From: Magnetospirillum sp902729445
GTDB lineage: Bacteria > Pseudomonadota > Alphaproteobacteria > Rhodospirillales > Magnetospirillaceae
DNA: 64,000 nucleotides
Assembly: GCF_902729445.1 (NCBI RefSeq)
Contig: NZ_CACVCE010000012.1
Span: 62,001 to 126,000 of the forward strand
Direction of reading: 5' to 3'
In this document: piece after piece, positions 49,471 through 59,495 of the stretch
How positions within the stretch are numbered: the first letter of the stretch is position 1
How the letters are laid out: every line of letters starts with the position of its first letter
Made by a program: the position numbers and the translations under genes
The notes under the pieces: model-generated
Database searches by the model: none
Seen by the model: the letters and a program-made list of their open reading frames with translations, nothing else
Told to the model about the DNA's origin: nothing

Positions 49471-50450
49471 GCATTTTCGGGATTTTCGGCAAGAAGGATA
49501 AGGCCCAACCCGAGGCCGAAGCCGAGACCCCGCCGGAAGGCTGGCTGGGGCGCCTGAAATCCGGCCTGGCCAAGTCGTCGTCGCGCCTGACCCAGGGCAT
49601 CGGCGACCTGTTTACCAAGCGCAAACTGGACGACGAGGCGCTGGAAGACCTGCAGGACCTGCTGATCACCGCCGATCTGGGGGTGGCCGCCGCCGGGCGC
49701 ATCACCGCCCGATTGGCCAAGAACCGCTTCGGCCAGGATATCGGTCCCGACGAGGTCAAGGCGGCTTTGGCCGAGGAAATCACCGCCATCCTAGAGCCGG
49801 TGGCCAAACCGCTGGAGCCGGATTTTTCCAGGCGGCCCCATGTGGTTCTGGTGGTCGGGGTCAACGGCTCGGGCAAGACCACCACCATCGGCAAGCTGGC
49901 CAAGTCGTTCGCCGACCAGGGCCGGTCGGTCATGCTGGCGGCCGGCGACACCTTCCGTGCCGCCGCGGTCGAGCAATTGAAGGTCTGGGGCGACCGCACC
50001 GGCTGTCCGGTCATCGCCCGCGAGACCGGGGCCGATTCCGCCGGCCTGGCCTTCGACGCCCTCAAGGAGGCCCAGGCCCAAGGCGCCGACCTGTTGTTCA
50101 TCGACACCGCCGGGCGGCTGCAGAACAAGGCCGACCTGATGGAGGAACTGGCCAAGGTGGTGCGCGTCATCAAGAAGGTGGACGAGACGGCGCCGCACGA
50201 CGTGCTGCTGGTCCTGGACGCCACCGTCGGCCAGAACGCCCATTCCCAGGTCGAGGTGTTCAAGGACATGGTCGCCGTGTCGGGCCTGGTGCTGACCAAG
50301 CTGGACGGCACGGCGCGCGGCGGCGTGCTGGTGGCCCTGGCCGAGAAATTCTCGCTGCCGGTCCACGCCATCGGCATCGGCGAGAAGGCCGAGGATCTGC
50401 GCGCCTTCGAGGCTGGGTCCTTCGCCCGCTCGCTGGTCGGGCTGGATTAG
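49467..50450 (+). CDS. ftsY: SRP receptor FtsY
   Basis: FtsY is the membrane receptor for Ffh. The 327-residue protein lacks a long acidic A-domain, and the NG domain starts near residue 25. It has GVNGSGKTTTIGKLA, GDTFRAAAVEQL, DTAGRLQNK and TKLDGTARGG. It is typical of the short alphaproteobacterial form. Confidence 0.97.
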   Translation: MSIFGIFGKKDKAQPEAEAETPPEGWLGRLKSGLAKSSSRLTQGIGDLFTKRKLDDEALEDLQDLLITADLGVAAAGRITARLAKNRFGQDIGPDEVKAALAEEITAILEPVAKPLEPDFSRRPHVVLVVGVNGSGKTTTIGKLAKSFADQGRSVMLAAGDTFRAAAVEQLKVWGDRTGCPVIARETGADSAGLAFDALKEAQAQGADLLFIDTAGRLQNKADLMEELAKVVRVIKKVDETAPHDVLLVLDATVGQNAHSQVEVFKDMVAVSGLVLTKLDGTARGGVLVALAEKFSLPVHAIGIGEKAEDLRAFEAGSFARSLVGLD

Positions 50451-50456
50451 GCGGCC

Positions 50457-51092
50457 ATGACCGCGCCGCCGGCCGATCTGCTGCAGGGTCTGCTGGCGCT
50501 GGTCGAGGCGGCGGGCGTGGCGGTGTGCGCCATTGCCGGTGCCCTGGCGGCGGCCCGCCATCGCATGGATTATTTCGGCTTCATCGTCGTGGGGGCTGCG
50601 GCAGCCCTGGGCGGCGGCACCGTTCGCGACGTCGTGCTGGGCCTGCAGCCGGTGTTCTGGGCCGGTCGCCAGGACATCTTGCTGGTCGCCATCGTCGCCG
50701 CGCTGGCCACCTTCTGGCTGGCCCGCCTGGTGGAACGGTGGGCCAGGGCGCTGGACTGGTTCGACGCGGTCGGCATGGCGCTGTTCACCGTGGTCGGCAC
50801 CGAGAAGGCCCTGCGCGCCGGGGCGCCGCCCGTGGTGGCCATGGCCATGGGGGTGGTGACCGCCTGTTTCGGCGGCGTCATCCGCGACATCTTGTGCGGC
50901 GACAAACCGATGCTGTTCCACAAGGAAGTCTATGCCACCGCCTCGCTGGCCGGGGCGGCGGCGCTGGTCGGCATGACCCTGTCGGGGCTGGGCGGCGGGC
51001 CTGCCGCCTGGGCGGGCTTCGCCGCAGCCCTGGCGGTGCGATCCGCTGCGATTGTGTTCGGCTGGTCGTTTCCGCCCTATGGCGGGCGGTGA
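50457..51092 (+). CDS. UPF0126/TRIC-family membrane protein
   Basis: The 211-residue protein has seven predicted membrane segments in two repeats of a Gly-rich motif (GAAAALGGGTVRDVVLG; GVVTACFGGVIRDILCGD). These are the two halves of UPF0126/TRIC-like cation channels. It follows ftsY by six bases and is likely co-transcribed. The ion specificity is not known. Confidence 0.88.
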   Translation: MTAPPADLLQGLLALVEAAGVAVCAIAGALAAARHRMDYFGFIVVGAAAALGGGTVRDVVLGLQPVFWAGRQDILLVAIVAALATFWLARLVERWARALDWFDAVGMALFTVVGTEKALRAGAPPVVAMAMGVVTACFGGVIRDILCGDKPMLFHKEVYATASLAGAAALVGMTLSGLGGGPAAWAGFAAALAVRSAAIVFGWSFPPYGGR

Positions 51093-51233
51093 TGGTCAGA
51101 TTCGCCACATTCGGTCGGCACCCAACGCGATCGCGCATCGCAAAGTACTGCCGCAGATTGTTGCTACCTTCAATAGAATATGCTGTCATTGTGGGCTCGA
51201 CGTTGATCCGCTCCACAATCTCCGGATGTTGGC

Positions 51234-52079
51234 ATGCATCTTGTCTTGTTCTCGCCAAAAGTCATTTTGAAATCGGATGTGGAGGCACTCTGGGCAATTC
51301 AGCCGCGCCGGATATGCTTCGCATCTACGCATCGCGACCAACCGAAGCGATCTGCTCCACCTCATGTGGGAAAGTTCGAGGTTCCGTTCGACAATACGGT
51401 GGGCCGACAATTTGAGGCGGATACGGGACTGACATTGCGCCCAAGTAAGTTCCAGGGTGTATGGCGTCCGATCCAGTCCGAGGACGAGTTCGTGGCGATT
51501 CAAAATTGGACTGCTCGCCAAGGGACTCGCGTGTTCATTCGCGATTGTTTGGACATGTCCGTCGCTCTGGATGTCAATCTGGTGGATAACCAATCTGGCC
51601 AGTACACGGAACTGGGCGCTTTGGAGGCTCGAGCGAAGGCGCGTCAAGATGACGCGGCAGTGCAGGAGTTGGCACAAGCCTGCTATCGGGCCATCTGCAA
51701 CTTGTCTGGCTATCGCGATGCCCGTTACGTCGCTTCCGTTCCGGCTCGCCTTGGAAAAGGGTACGATCTGCCGGCTGCAATTGCCGATAGGGTGTCGGCT
51801 CTTTCCGGTCTGGAGAATGTAACCAACAGATTTACATTCGCGCATGACAAGGGGGCGCTTAAGGGCCTCCCTCTTGACCAGAAATGGGATGCCCTGGAAA
51901 AAGCTGGGCTGACCTTTTCGCCGAACCTTCCCCGGGGGGCTTCAATAATCCTGATCGACGACAAATATCAGTCCGGGGTAACGATGCAATTCGTCGCCTC
52001 GCGGCTTTACCTCGCCGGCGCTTCGGAGGTGCTTGGGCTTTGCGTCGTCAAGACCTTGCGCGATACCGATAACCAGTAG
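51234..52079 (+). CDS. ComF-like phosphoribosyltransferase, accessory
   Basis: The 281-residue soluble protein has a C-terminal type I PRTase domain. The PRPP loop is IILIDDKYQSGVT (238-250), preceded by SVPARLGKGYDLP and followed by VLGLCVVKT, as in ComF. The N-terminal half (about 1-150) is not recognised. G+C is lower than in neighbours (for example 32 of 60 at 51481-51540). It is followed 58 bases later by a DprA/Smf protein. The family is known for nucleotide and competence functions; a role in defence is inferred from the pairing. Confidence 0.78.
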   Translation: MHLVLFSPKVILKSDVEALWAIQPRRICFASTHRDQPKRSAPPHVGKFEVPFDNTVGRQFEADTGLTLRPSKFQGVWRPIQSEDEFVAIQNWTARQGTRVFIRDCLDMSVALDVNLVDNQSGQYTELGALEARAKARQDDAAVQELAQACYRAICNLSGYRDARYVASVPARLGKGYDLPAAIADRVSALSGLENVTNRFTFAHDKGALKGLPLDQKWDALEKAGLTFSPNLPRGASIILIDDKYQSGVTMQFVASRLYLAGASEVLGLCVVKTLRDTDNQ

Positions 52080-52137
52080 GAACGGAGAGGTGGTATGTTT
52101 CGGCAGACGTGTTTCGTAAAATTTGGTTGATACGGTG

Positions 52138-52869
52138 ATGGCTTTCGATAGGCCCGACGTCGTGCAGTTGGTTCCGGGGGCTCCCTCATATCCCGAGGCG
52201 GTCTCGATGGTGTTTGGTCGCAAGTCGCCAGCCTTATGGGCTCTGGGTAACATCGGATTGCTTGGGCTTCCAGGCATCGGCTTTTGCGGGTCGCGAAAAG
52301 CCAGTGAAAAAGGTATGGCTACGGCGACCGACTGCGCCGAGCAGGCTGCGGCGAATGGCTTTACGGTGATTTCGGGAAATGCTGCGGGCGTGGATTTCTT
52401 TGCGCACGAGGCGGCCCTGAGGGTTGGAGGGTGTACAGTCCTCGTTTTGCCTGAGGGAATCGATCACTTTCGAATTCGGAAAGACTTGCGTGCTGCTTGG
52501 GATTGGCGGCGCGTACTTGTTCTTAGTCAATTTCCACCGGATGCTGCATGGCAGGCCTATCGAGCCATGGAGCGCAATGCCCTTATCGTCGCCTTAAGCA
52601 AGGCGATGATCGTGATTGAAGCGGGGGCCACCGGTGGGACTCTCAATGCTGGGTTGGCGACATTGTCTGCTGGCAAGCCACTATTTGTCGCAGTCTATGA
52701 AGACATGGGCGGCTCGGCCGTTGGCAACGCCGCCTTACTGGAGCGTGGCGGTATGCCCTTGGCCAGAAGTCGCACCACCGGGCGCGCCAATTTAGAGAAG
52801 GTCCGTGCGGCGACCCAAGGCTTTGGCGTCGGTATTGTGCCGAGAGGGGCGCAACCCGCACTTCTTTAG
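52138..52869 (+). CDS. Stand-alone DprA/Smf Rossmann-fold protein, accessory
   Basis: The 243-residue protein has the DprA/Smf signatures GIGFCGSR (46-53), SGNAAGVDFFAH (79-90), GGCTVLVLPEGI, ERNALIVALS and EAGATGGTLNAG (161-172). The usual N-terminal SAM and C-terminal winged-helix domains are missing. DprA binds ssDNA and RecA in transformation; related Rossmann proteins process nucleotide ligands. The start is ATG 52138; TTG 52123 is possible. It is the second gene of the PRTase pair. Confidence 0.82.
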   Translation: MAFDRPDVVQLVPGAPSYPEAVSMVFGRKSPALWALGNIGLLGLPGIGFCGSRKASEKGMATATDCAEQAAANGFTVISGNAAGVDFFAHEAALRVGGCTVLVLPEGIDHFRIRKDLRAAWDWRRVLVLSQFPPDAAWQAYRAMERNALIVALSKAMIVIEAGATGGTLNAGLATLSAGKPLFVAVYEDMGGSAVGNAALLERGGMPLARSRTTGRANLEKVRAATQGFGVGIVPRGAQPALL

Positions 52870-53209
52870 CCAGAGGTGTCGAAGTTTAGTCGCCGGGTAG
52901 CCCCCCCCTCCATCCGACCTGCCCATGCCAAAAACGTCGAACCACCCTGTTGGGTAGGTTAAAACCTGACCCGGGTAGGCAAATTCGAACGAGTCCAAGG
53001 GTTTAGGCTGGCGCTGGCCGGTGGCGACTCGCAAGCCGAGAGAATATCGCGAATATCAGCCGATTCTAATGTTGCGGCGCGGGCGTCATCCCCCTTGCCC
53101 TGGGGCGCGAATCGCGTTACCTAAGCCACCCGGGATGCCGGCCACGTGTAATTTCGCGGCCCACCCGTTCGACCAGAACTCCGAACCACAGTTCGAGGGA
53201 ACCTCATTC
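52870..53209. other. 340-bp gap before mdh
   Basis: No gene is supported. Three GGGTAG words (52895, 52952, 52973) lie in the first third, the last two in related contexts (TTGGGTAGG, CCGGGTAGG). A GAATATCGCGAATATC direct repeat lies near the middle. It likely contains the promoter of mdh-sucCD, but I cannot place -35/-10 boxes with confidence. Confidence 0.4.
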
Positions 53210-54172
53210 ATGGCACGCAAGAAGATCGCTCTCGTCGGCTCCGGCAACATCGGCGGCACGCTCGCCCACCTCATCGGCTTGAAGGAGCTGGGCGATGTGG
53301 TGATGTTCGACATCGCCGAAGGCGTCCCCCAGGGCAAGGCTCTGGACATCCTGCAGTCGACTCCGGTCGAGGGCGTCAACTGCGCCTATTCCGGCGCCAA
53401 CGACTATTCGGCCATCAAGGGCTCGGATGTGGTCATCGTCACCGCCGGCGTGCCGCGCAAGCCCGGCATGAGCCGTGACGACCTGGTCGGCATCAACCTG
53501 AAGGTGATGGAATCGGTCGGCAAGGGCATCAAGGAAAACTGCCCCGACGCTTTCATCGTCTGCATCACCAACCCGCTGGACGTGATGGTGTGGGCCCTGC
53601 AGCATTTCTCGGGCGTTCCGAAGAACATGATCTGCGGCATGGCTGGCGTGCTGGACTCGGCCCGCTTCCGGACCTTCCTGGCGGAAGAGTTCAATGTCTC
53701 GGTCGAGGACGTCACCGCCTTCGTGCTGGGCGGCCACGGCGACACCATGGTCCCGCTGGCCCGTTACTCGACCGTCGCCGGCATTCCGCTGCCGGACCTG
53801 GTCAAGATGGGTTGGACCACCCAGGAGAAGCTGGACAAGATCATTCAGCGCACCCGTGACGGCGGCGCCGAGATCGTCAATCTGCTGAAGACCGGTTCGG
53901 CCTTCTATGCTCCGGCCGCCTCTGGCATCGCCATGGCCGAAGCCTATCTGAAGGACAAGAAGCGGGTCCTGCCCTGCGCCGTCGAGGTCAAGGCCGGCAC
54001 CTACGGTCAGCCGGACGACGTGTTCGTCGGCGTGCCGGTGGTGATCGGCGCCGGTGGCGTCGAGCGCGTGGTCGAGATCGAGCTGAACGCGGAAGAGCAG
54101 GCCGGCTTCAACAAGTCCGCCGACGCCGTCCGTGGTCTGGTCAAGACCGCCAAGGGCCTGATGGGCATCTAA
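53210..54172 (+). CDS. mdh: Malate dehydrogenase
   Basis: Mdh converts malate and NAD to oxaloacetate. The 320-residue protein is of the LDH-like alphaproteobacterial type: ALVGSGNIGGTLAHL (NAD), the Arg loop RKPGMSRDDL, NPLDVMVWAL and the active His in GGHGDTMVPL. The ATG follows GAGGGAACC. It heads mdh-sucC-sucD. Confidence 0.97.
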   Translation: MARKKIALVGSGNIGGTLAHLIGLKELGDVVMFDIAEGVPQGKALDILQSTPVEGVNCAYSGANDYSAIKGSDVVIVTAGVPRKPGMSRDDLVGINLKVMESVGKGIKENCPDAFIVCITNPLDVMVWALQHFSGVPKNMICGMAGVLDSARFRTFLAEEFNVSVEDVTAFVLGGHGDTMVPLARYSTVAGIPLPDLVKMGWTTQEKLDKIIQRTRDGGAEIVNLLKTGSAFYAPAASGIAMAEAYLKDKKRVLPCAVEVKAGTYGQPDDVFVGVPVVIGAGGVERVVEIELNAEEQAGFNKSADAVRGLVKTAKGLMGI

Positions 54173-54200
54173 ATCCCAGTCACAAGGGAGCAAACCCCCT

Positions 54201-55397
<1,197 letters not shown>

Positions 55398-55398
55398 G

Positions 55399-56274
55399 AT
55401 GGCTGTTCTCGTTAGCAAGGAAACCAAGGTGATCTGTCAGGGCTTCACCGGAGCCCAGGGCACCTTCCATTCCGAACAGGCGATCGCCTATGGCACCAAG
55501 ATGGTGGGCGGCGTCACCCCGGGTAAGGGTGGCACCAAGCACCTGGACCTGCCGGTGTACGACACCGTCGCCGAGGCCAAGGCCAAGACCGGTTGCAACG
55601 CCACCGTGATCTACGTGCCGCCGCCGTTCGCCGCCGACGCCATCCTGGAAGCCATCGACGCCGAGCTGGAGCTGGCGGTGTGCATCACCGAAGGCATTCC
55701 GGTCGCCGACATGCTGGCCGTCAAGCGCGCCCTGGTGGGTTCCAAGACCCGCCTGGTCGGCCCGAACTGCCCGGGTGTCATCACGCCGGGCGAATGCAAG
55801 ATCGGCATCATGCCCGGTCACATTCACCAGCGCGGCAAGATCGGCATCGTGTCCCGTTCGGGGACCCTGACCTATGAAGCCGTCGCGCAGACCACTGCCG
55901 CCGGCCTGGGCCAGACCACCTGCATCGGCATCGGTGGCGATCCGATCAACGGCACCAACTTCGTCGATTGCCTGGACATGTTCCTGGGCGATCCCGAGAC
56001 CCAGGCGATCATCATGATCGGCGAAATCGGCGGCGACGCCGAGGTCCAGGGCGCCGAGTTCCTGCGCGCTTCGAAGATCAAGAAGCCGGTCGTCGGTTTC
56101 ATCGCCGGTCGTACCGCTCCTCCGGGCCGTCGCATGGGCCATGCCGGTGCGGTGATCTCGGGCGGCAACGACACCGCCGACTTCAAGATCGAGGCCATGC
56201 GTTCGGCCGGTATCGCCGTGGCGGATTCGCCGGCGGCGCTCGGCTCGACCATGCTGAAGGTCCTGAAGGGCTAA
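55399..56274 (+). CDS. sucD: Succinyl-CoA synthetase alpha subunit
   Basis: The 291-residue subunit has the CoA-binding fold (VICQGFTGAQGTFHSEQAI), RLVGPNCPGVITPGECKIG and the phosphohistidine region GRRMGHAGAVISGG. It is followed by a strong terminator. Confidence 0.97.
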   Translation: MAVLVSKETKVICQGFTGAQGTFHSEQAIAYGTKMVGGVTPGKGGTKHLDLPVYDTVAEAKAKTGCNATVIYVPPPFAADAILEAIDAELELAVCITEGIPVADMLAVKRALVGSKTRLVGPNCPGVITPGECKIGIMPGHIHQRGKIGIVSRSGTLTYEAVAQTTAAGLGQTTCIGIGGDPINGTNFVDCLDMFLGDPETQAIIMIGEIGGDAEVQGAEFLRASKIKKPVVGFIAGRTAPPGRRMGHAGAVISGGNDTADFKIEAMRSAGIAVADSPAALGSTMLKVLKG

Positions 56275-56282
56275 AATAAGAA

Positions 56283-56322
56283 GCGGCCCGACGGTACGCC
56301 GGCTCGTCGGGCCGCCTTTTTT
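56283..56322 (+). terminator. Rho-independent terminator after sucD
   Basis: GCGGCCCGAC (56283-56292) pairs with GTCGGGCCGC (56306-56315) and is followed by CTTTTTT. It ends mdh-sucCD, so sucA is transcribed separately. Confidence 0.92.
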
Positions 56323-56426
56323 CTGTCAGTGTATATCGCGCCGTGGTGACCAGCGGCGCCCGGCGGCGTAGCCCTCGTGTCTCCTGAAACGTGAAAGGGA
56401 TGCGGGATCAACCCGCGTCAGCCCCC

Positions 56427-59396
56427 ATGACGAAGCAGTTCGACGAAACGTCCTTCCTGTCCGGCGGCAACGCCGTGTTTCTGGCCGAGCTTTATGCCCG
56501 CTACGTCGAGGATCCCGCCGCGGTCGATCCGTCGTGGCTGGCTTTCTTCCAGAATCTGAAGGATGACGGCACCGCCATCGCCCGCGACTTCAAGGGCACC
56601 GATCAGGCCAAGCGCGACCTCAAGGTCATCGGCGCCATCGACCCCGAAGCCGCCGCCGCCGCCGTCGCCGCCGCCAAGAAGGCGGGCAAGGACGGCAAGG
56701 CCGCCCCGGCCGCTCCCGCCGCCGCTCCCTCGCAAGCCGAAATCCGCCAGGCGGTGATCGATTCGGTCCGCGCCCTGATGATGATCCGCGTCTATCGTGT
56801 GCGCGGCCATCTGGAAGCCGACCTGGACCCGCTGGGCATCGCCGCCCGCGAGCCGCATCCCGAGCTGGATTACCGGTCCTACGGCTTCACCGATGCCGAC
56901 CTCGACCGTCCGATCTTCCTGGACAACGTCCTGGGTCTGGAAACCGCCACGTTGCGCCAGATTGTCCAGATCGTGCGCGCCACCTATTGCGGCAAGATCG
57001 GCGTCGAGTTCATGCATATCCAGGACCCCGACCAGAAGGCCTGGCTGCAAAAGCGCATCGAAAGCGTGCGCAACCACACCGACTTCACGCCGCGCGGCAA
57101 GAAGGCGATCCTGGAGCGCCTGGTCGAGGCCGAGGGCTTCGAGCGCTTCCTGCAGCTGAAATATACCGGCACCAAGCGCTTCGGCCTGGAAGGCGGCGAA
57201 TCGGTCATCCCTGCGCTGGAACAGATCCTGAAGCGCGGCGGTCAGCTGGGCATCGAGGAAGTGGTGGTCGGCATGGCCCACCGCGGCCGTCTGAATGTTC
57301 TGGCCAATTTCATGAAGAAGCCCTATCAGGCGATCTTCTCGGAATTCCAGGGCAACCCGGCCAATCCGTCGGATGTCCAGGGCTCGGGCGACGTCAAGTA
57401 TCACCTGGGCACCTCGTCGGACCGCGATTTCGACGGCAACGTCGTCCATCTGACGCTGCAGGCCAACCCCAGCCATCTGGAAGTGGTTGATCCGGTGGTG
57501 ATCGGCCGCGTGCGCGCCAAGCAGCAGCAGAAGAACGACACCGAGCGCAAGAAGGTCCTGGGCCTGTTGCTGCACGGCGACGCCGCCTTCGCCGGCCAGG
57601 GCGTGGTGCCGGAAACCATGCTGCTGTCCCAGCTGACCGGCTACTGCACCGGCGGCACCATCCACGTCATCATCAACAACCAGATCGGCTTCACCACCAG
57701 CCCGCAATATTCGCGGTCCGGTCCCTATTCCTCGGACATCGCCAAGGGCGTCCAGGCCCCGATCCTGCACGTCAACGCCGACGACCCGGAATCGGTGGTG
57801 CACGTCGCCCGCATCGCCACGGAATTCCGCCAGGAATTCCAGACCGACGTGGTGATCGACATGATCTGTTATCGCCGCCACGGCCATAACGAATCGGACG
57901 AGCCGGCCTTCACCCAGCCGTTGATGTACCGCAAGATCGCCAGCCATCCGACCACCCGGGCCATCTATGCCCGCCAGTTGGTGGCCGAGGGCACCCTGAC
58001 CGAGGACGAGGCCAATGGCCTGGTCACCGGCTTCCAGGAGCTGCTGGAAAAGGATTACGAGGCGGCCAAGGCCTTCAAGCCCAACAAGGCCGACATGCTG
58101 GAAGGCAAGTGGCTGGGCATGGTCCAGCAGACCGACGAGGAAGAATACCGCGAGGACAAGACCGGCGTCGCCGTCGAGGTCTTGAAGGAACTGGGCCACA
58201 AGCTGGCCGAGATCCCCGAGGGCTTCAACGTCAACCGCAAGATCCTGCGCCAGATGCAGGCCAAGAAGGAAATGATGGACACGGGCGCCGGCATCGACTG
58301 GGCGACGGCGGAAGCGCTGGCGTTCGGCACCTTGCTGGTCGAGGGCCATCCGGTCCGCCTGTCCGGTCAGGATTGCGGTCGCGGCACCTTCTCGCAGCGC
58401 CATTGCCGCCTGACCGACCAGGAAAACGAATCCCGCTTCGAGCCCCTGAACCGGCTGCGCCCGGACCAGGCCCATTTCGAGGTGATCGATTCTCCGCTGT
58501 CGGAAGAGGCGGTGCTGGGCTTCGAATACGGCTTCTCGCTGACCGAGCCCAACGGCCTGACCCTGTGGGAAGGCCAGTTCGGCGACTTCGCCAACGGTGC
58601 CCAGGTCATCATCGACCAGTTCATCAATTCGGGCGAGTCGAAGTGGCTGCGCATGTCCGGCCTGGTGATGCTGCTGCCGCACGGCTATGAAGGCCAGGGG
58701 CCGGAACATTCGTCGGCCCGCTGGGAACGCTATCTGCAGCTGTCGGCCGAGGACAATTGGTCGGTGTGCAACATCTCGACGCCGGGCAACTATTTCCACG
58801 CCCTGCGCCGCCAGATTCACCGCAATTTCCGCAAGCCCCTGATCATCATGAGCCCCAAGAGCCTGCTGCGCCATAAACTGTGCGTCAGCAAGCTGGACAG
58901 CATGGGCGCCGGCACCCGCTTCTACCGCGTGCTGGGCGAAACCGACAATCTGGTGCCTGACGTCAAGGTCCGTCGCGTCATCCTGTGCTCGGGCAAGGTC
59001 TATTACGACCTGTACGAGGAACGGGCCAAGCGCGGCATCAACGACGTCGCCATCGTTCGCGTCGAGCAGCTTTATCCGTGGCCGAAGGACGCCATCAAGA
59101 AAGAGCTGGCCCGCTATCCGAACGCCGACCTGCTGTGGGTCCAGGAAGAGCCGGCCAACATGGGGCCGTGGACCTTCGTCGACCGCCGCATCGAGTATAT
59201 CTGCGAGGAACTGGAGATCACCGCCAAGCGTGCCGCCTATTGCGGTCGTCGCGCCGCGGCGTCGCCGGCGACCGGCCTTTATAAGACCCATAATGCCGAG
59301 CAGGAATGGATCTGCGACATGGCGCTGTCGGGTGATGTCGCCAATCTGCCGCAACCCTTCCGTCGCGCCAGCAAGCTGTCGCGCCTGCACGCTTAA
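56427..59396 (+). CDS. sucA: 2-Oxoglutarate dehydrogenase E1 component
   Basis: E1o decarboxylates 2-oxoglutarate with thiamine diphosphate. The 989-residue protein has the N-terminal E2-binding FDETSFLSGGNA, an Ala-rich segment at about 75-110, GMAHRGRLNVLAN, the ThDP motif in GDAAFAGQGVV...NNQIGFTT, YRRHGHNESDEP and HGYEGQGPEHSSAR. ATG 56427 starts the conserved part; the frame is open a further 12 codons. It is separate from sucC-D by a terminator and followed by a REP-like repeat. Confidence 0.97.
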   Translation: MTKQFDETSFLSGGNAVFLAELYARYVEDPAAVDPSWLAFFQNLKDDGTAIARDFKGTDQAKRDLKVIGAIDPEAAAAAVAAAKKAGKDGKAAPAAPAAAPSQAEIRQAVIDSVRALMMIRVYRVRGHLEADLDPLGIAAREPHPELDYRSYGFTDADLDRPIFLDNVLGLETATLRQIVQIVRATYCGKIGVEFMHIQDPDQKAWLQKRIESVRNHTDFTPRGKKAILERLVEAEGFERFLQLKYTGTKRFGLEGGESVIPALEQILKRGGQLGIEEVVVGMAHRGRLNVLANFMKKPYQAIFSEFQGNPANPSDVQGSGDVKYHLGTSSDRDFDGNVVHLTLQANPSHLEVVDPVVIGRVRAKQQQKNDTERKKVLGLLLHGDAAFAGQGVVPETMLLSQLTGYCTGGTIHVIINNQIGFTTSPQYSRSGPYSSDIAKGVQAPILHVNADDPESVVHVARIATEFRQEFQTDVVIDMICYRRHGHNESDEPAFTQPLMYRKIASHPTTRAIYARQLVAEGTLTEDEANGLVTGFQELLEKDYEAAKAFKPNKADMLEGKWLGMVQQTDEEEYREDKTGVAVEVLKELGHKLAEIPEGFNVNRKILRQMQAKKEMMDTGAGIDWATAEALAFGTLLVEGHPVRLSGQDCGRGTFSQRHCRLTDQENESRFEPLNRLRPDQAHFEVIDSPLSEEAVLGFEYGFSLTEPNGLTLWEGQFGDFANGAQVIIDQFINSGESKWLRMSGLVMLLPHGYEGQGPEHSSARWERYLQLSAEDNWSVCNISTPGNYFHALRRQIHRNFRKPLIIMSPKSLLRHKLCVSKLDSMGAGTRFYRVLGETDNLVPDVKVRRVILCSGKVYYDLYEERAKRGINDVAIVRVEQLYPWPKDAIKKELARYPNADLLWVQEEPANMGPWTFVDRRIEYICEELEITAKRAAYCGRRAAASPATGLYKTHNAEQEWICDMALSGDVANLPQPFRRASKLSRLHA

Positions 59397-59430
59397 AGCC
59401 CGAGCGGCGTTTGAGCAGCCCGGCACGGGC
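59397..59430. repeat. 34-bp REP-like palindromic repeat, copy 3 (inverted)
   Basis: It is the reverse complement of 9067-9100 with two differences. It begins one base after the sucA stop. Confidence 0.9.
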
Positions 59431-59444
59431 ATTTTTAAAGAATC

Positions 59445-59474
59445 GGGCCTGTTCCCCGCGAAGGGGACAGGCCC
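59445..59474 (+). promoter_or_regulatory. Hairpin in the sucA-sucB gap
   Basis: GGGCCTGT-CCCC pairs with GGGG-ACAGGCCC around GCGAA with one bulged T. No T-run follows, so it is more likely an RNA-processing or stability element within the operon than a terminator. Confidence 0.55.
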
Positions 59475-59495
59475 CGGAATAAGGGAACCAAAGCA

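Noticed and set aside
51186..51845. Minus-strand 219-codon frame opposite the PRTase gene
   Set aside because: It has no motif or ribosome site and the plus strand has a clear PRPP loop and partner gene.
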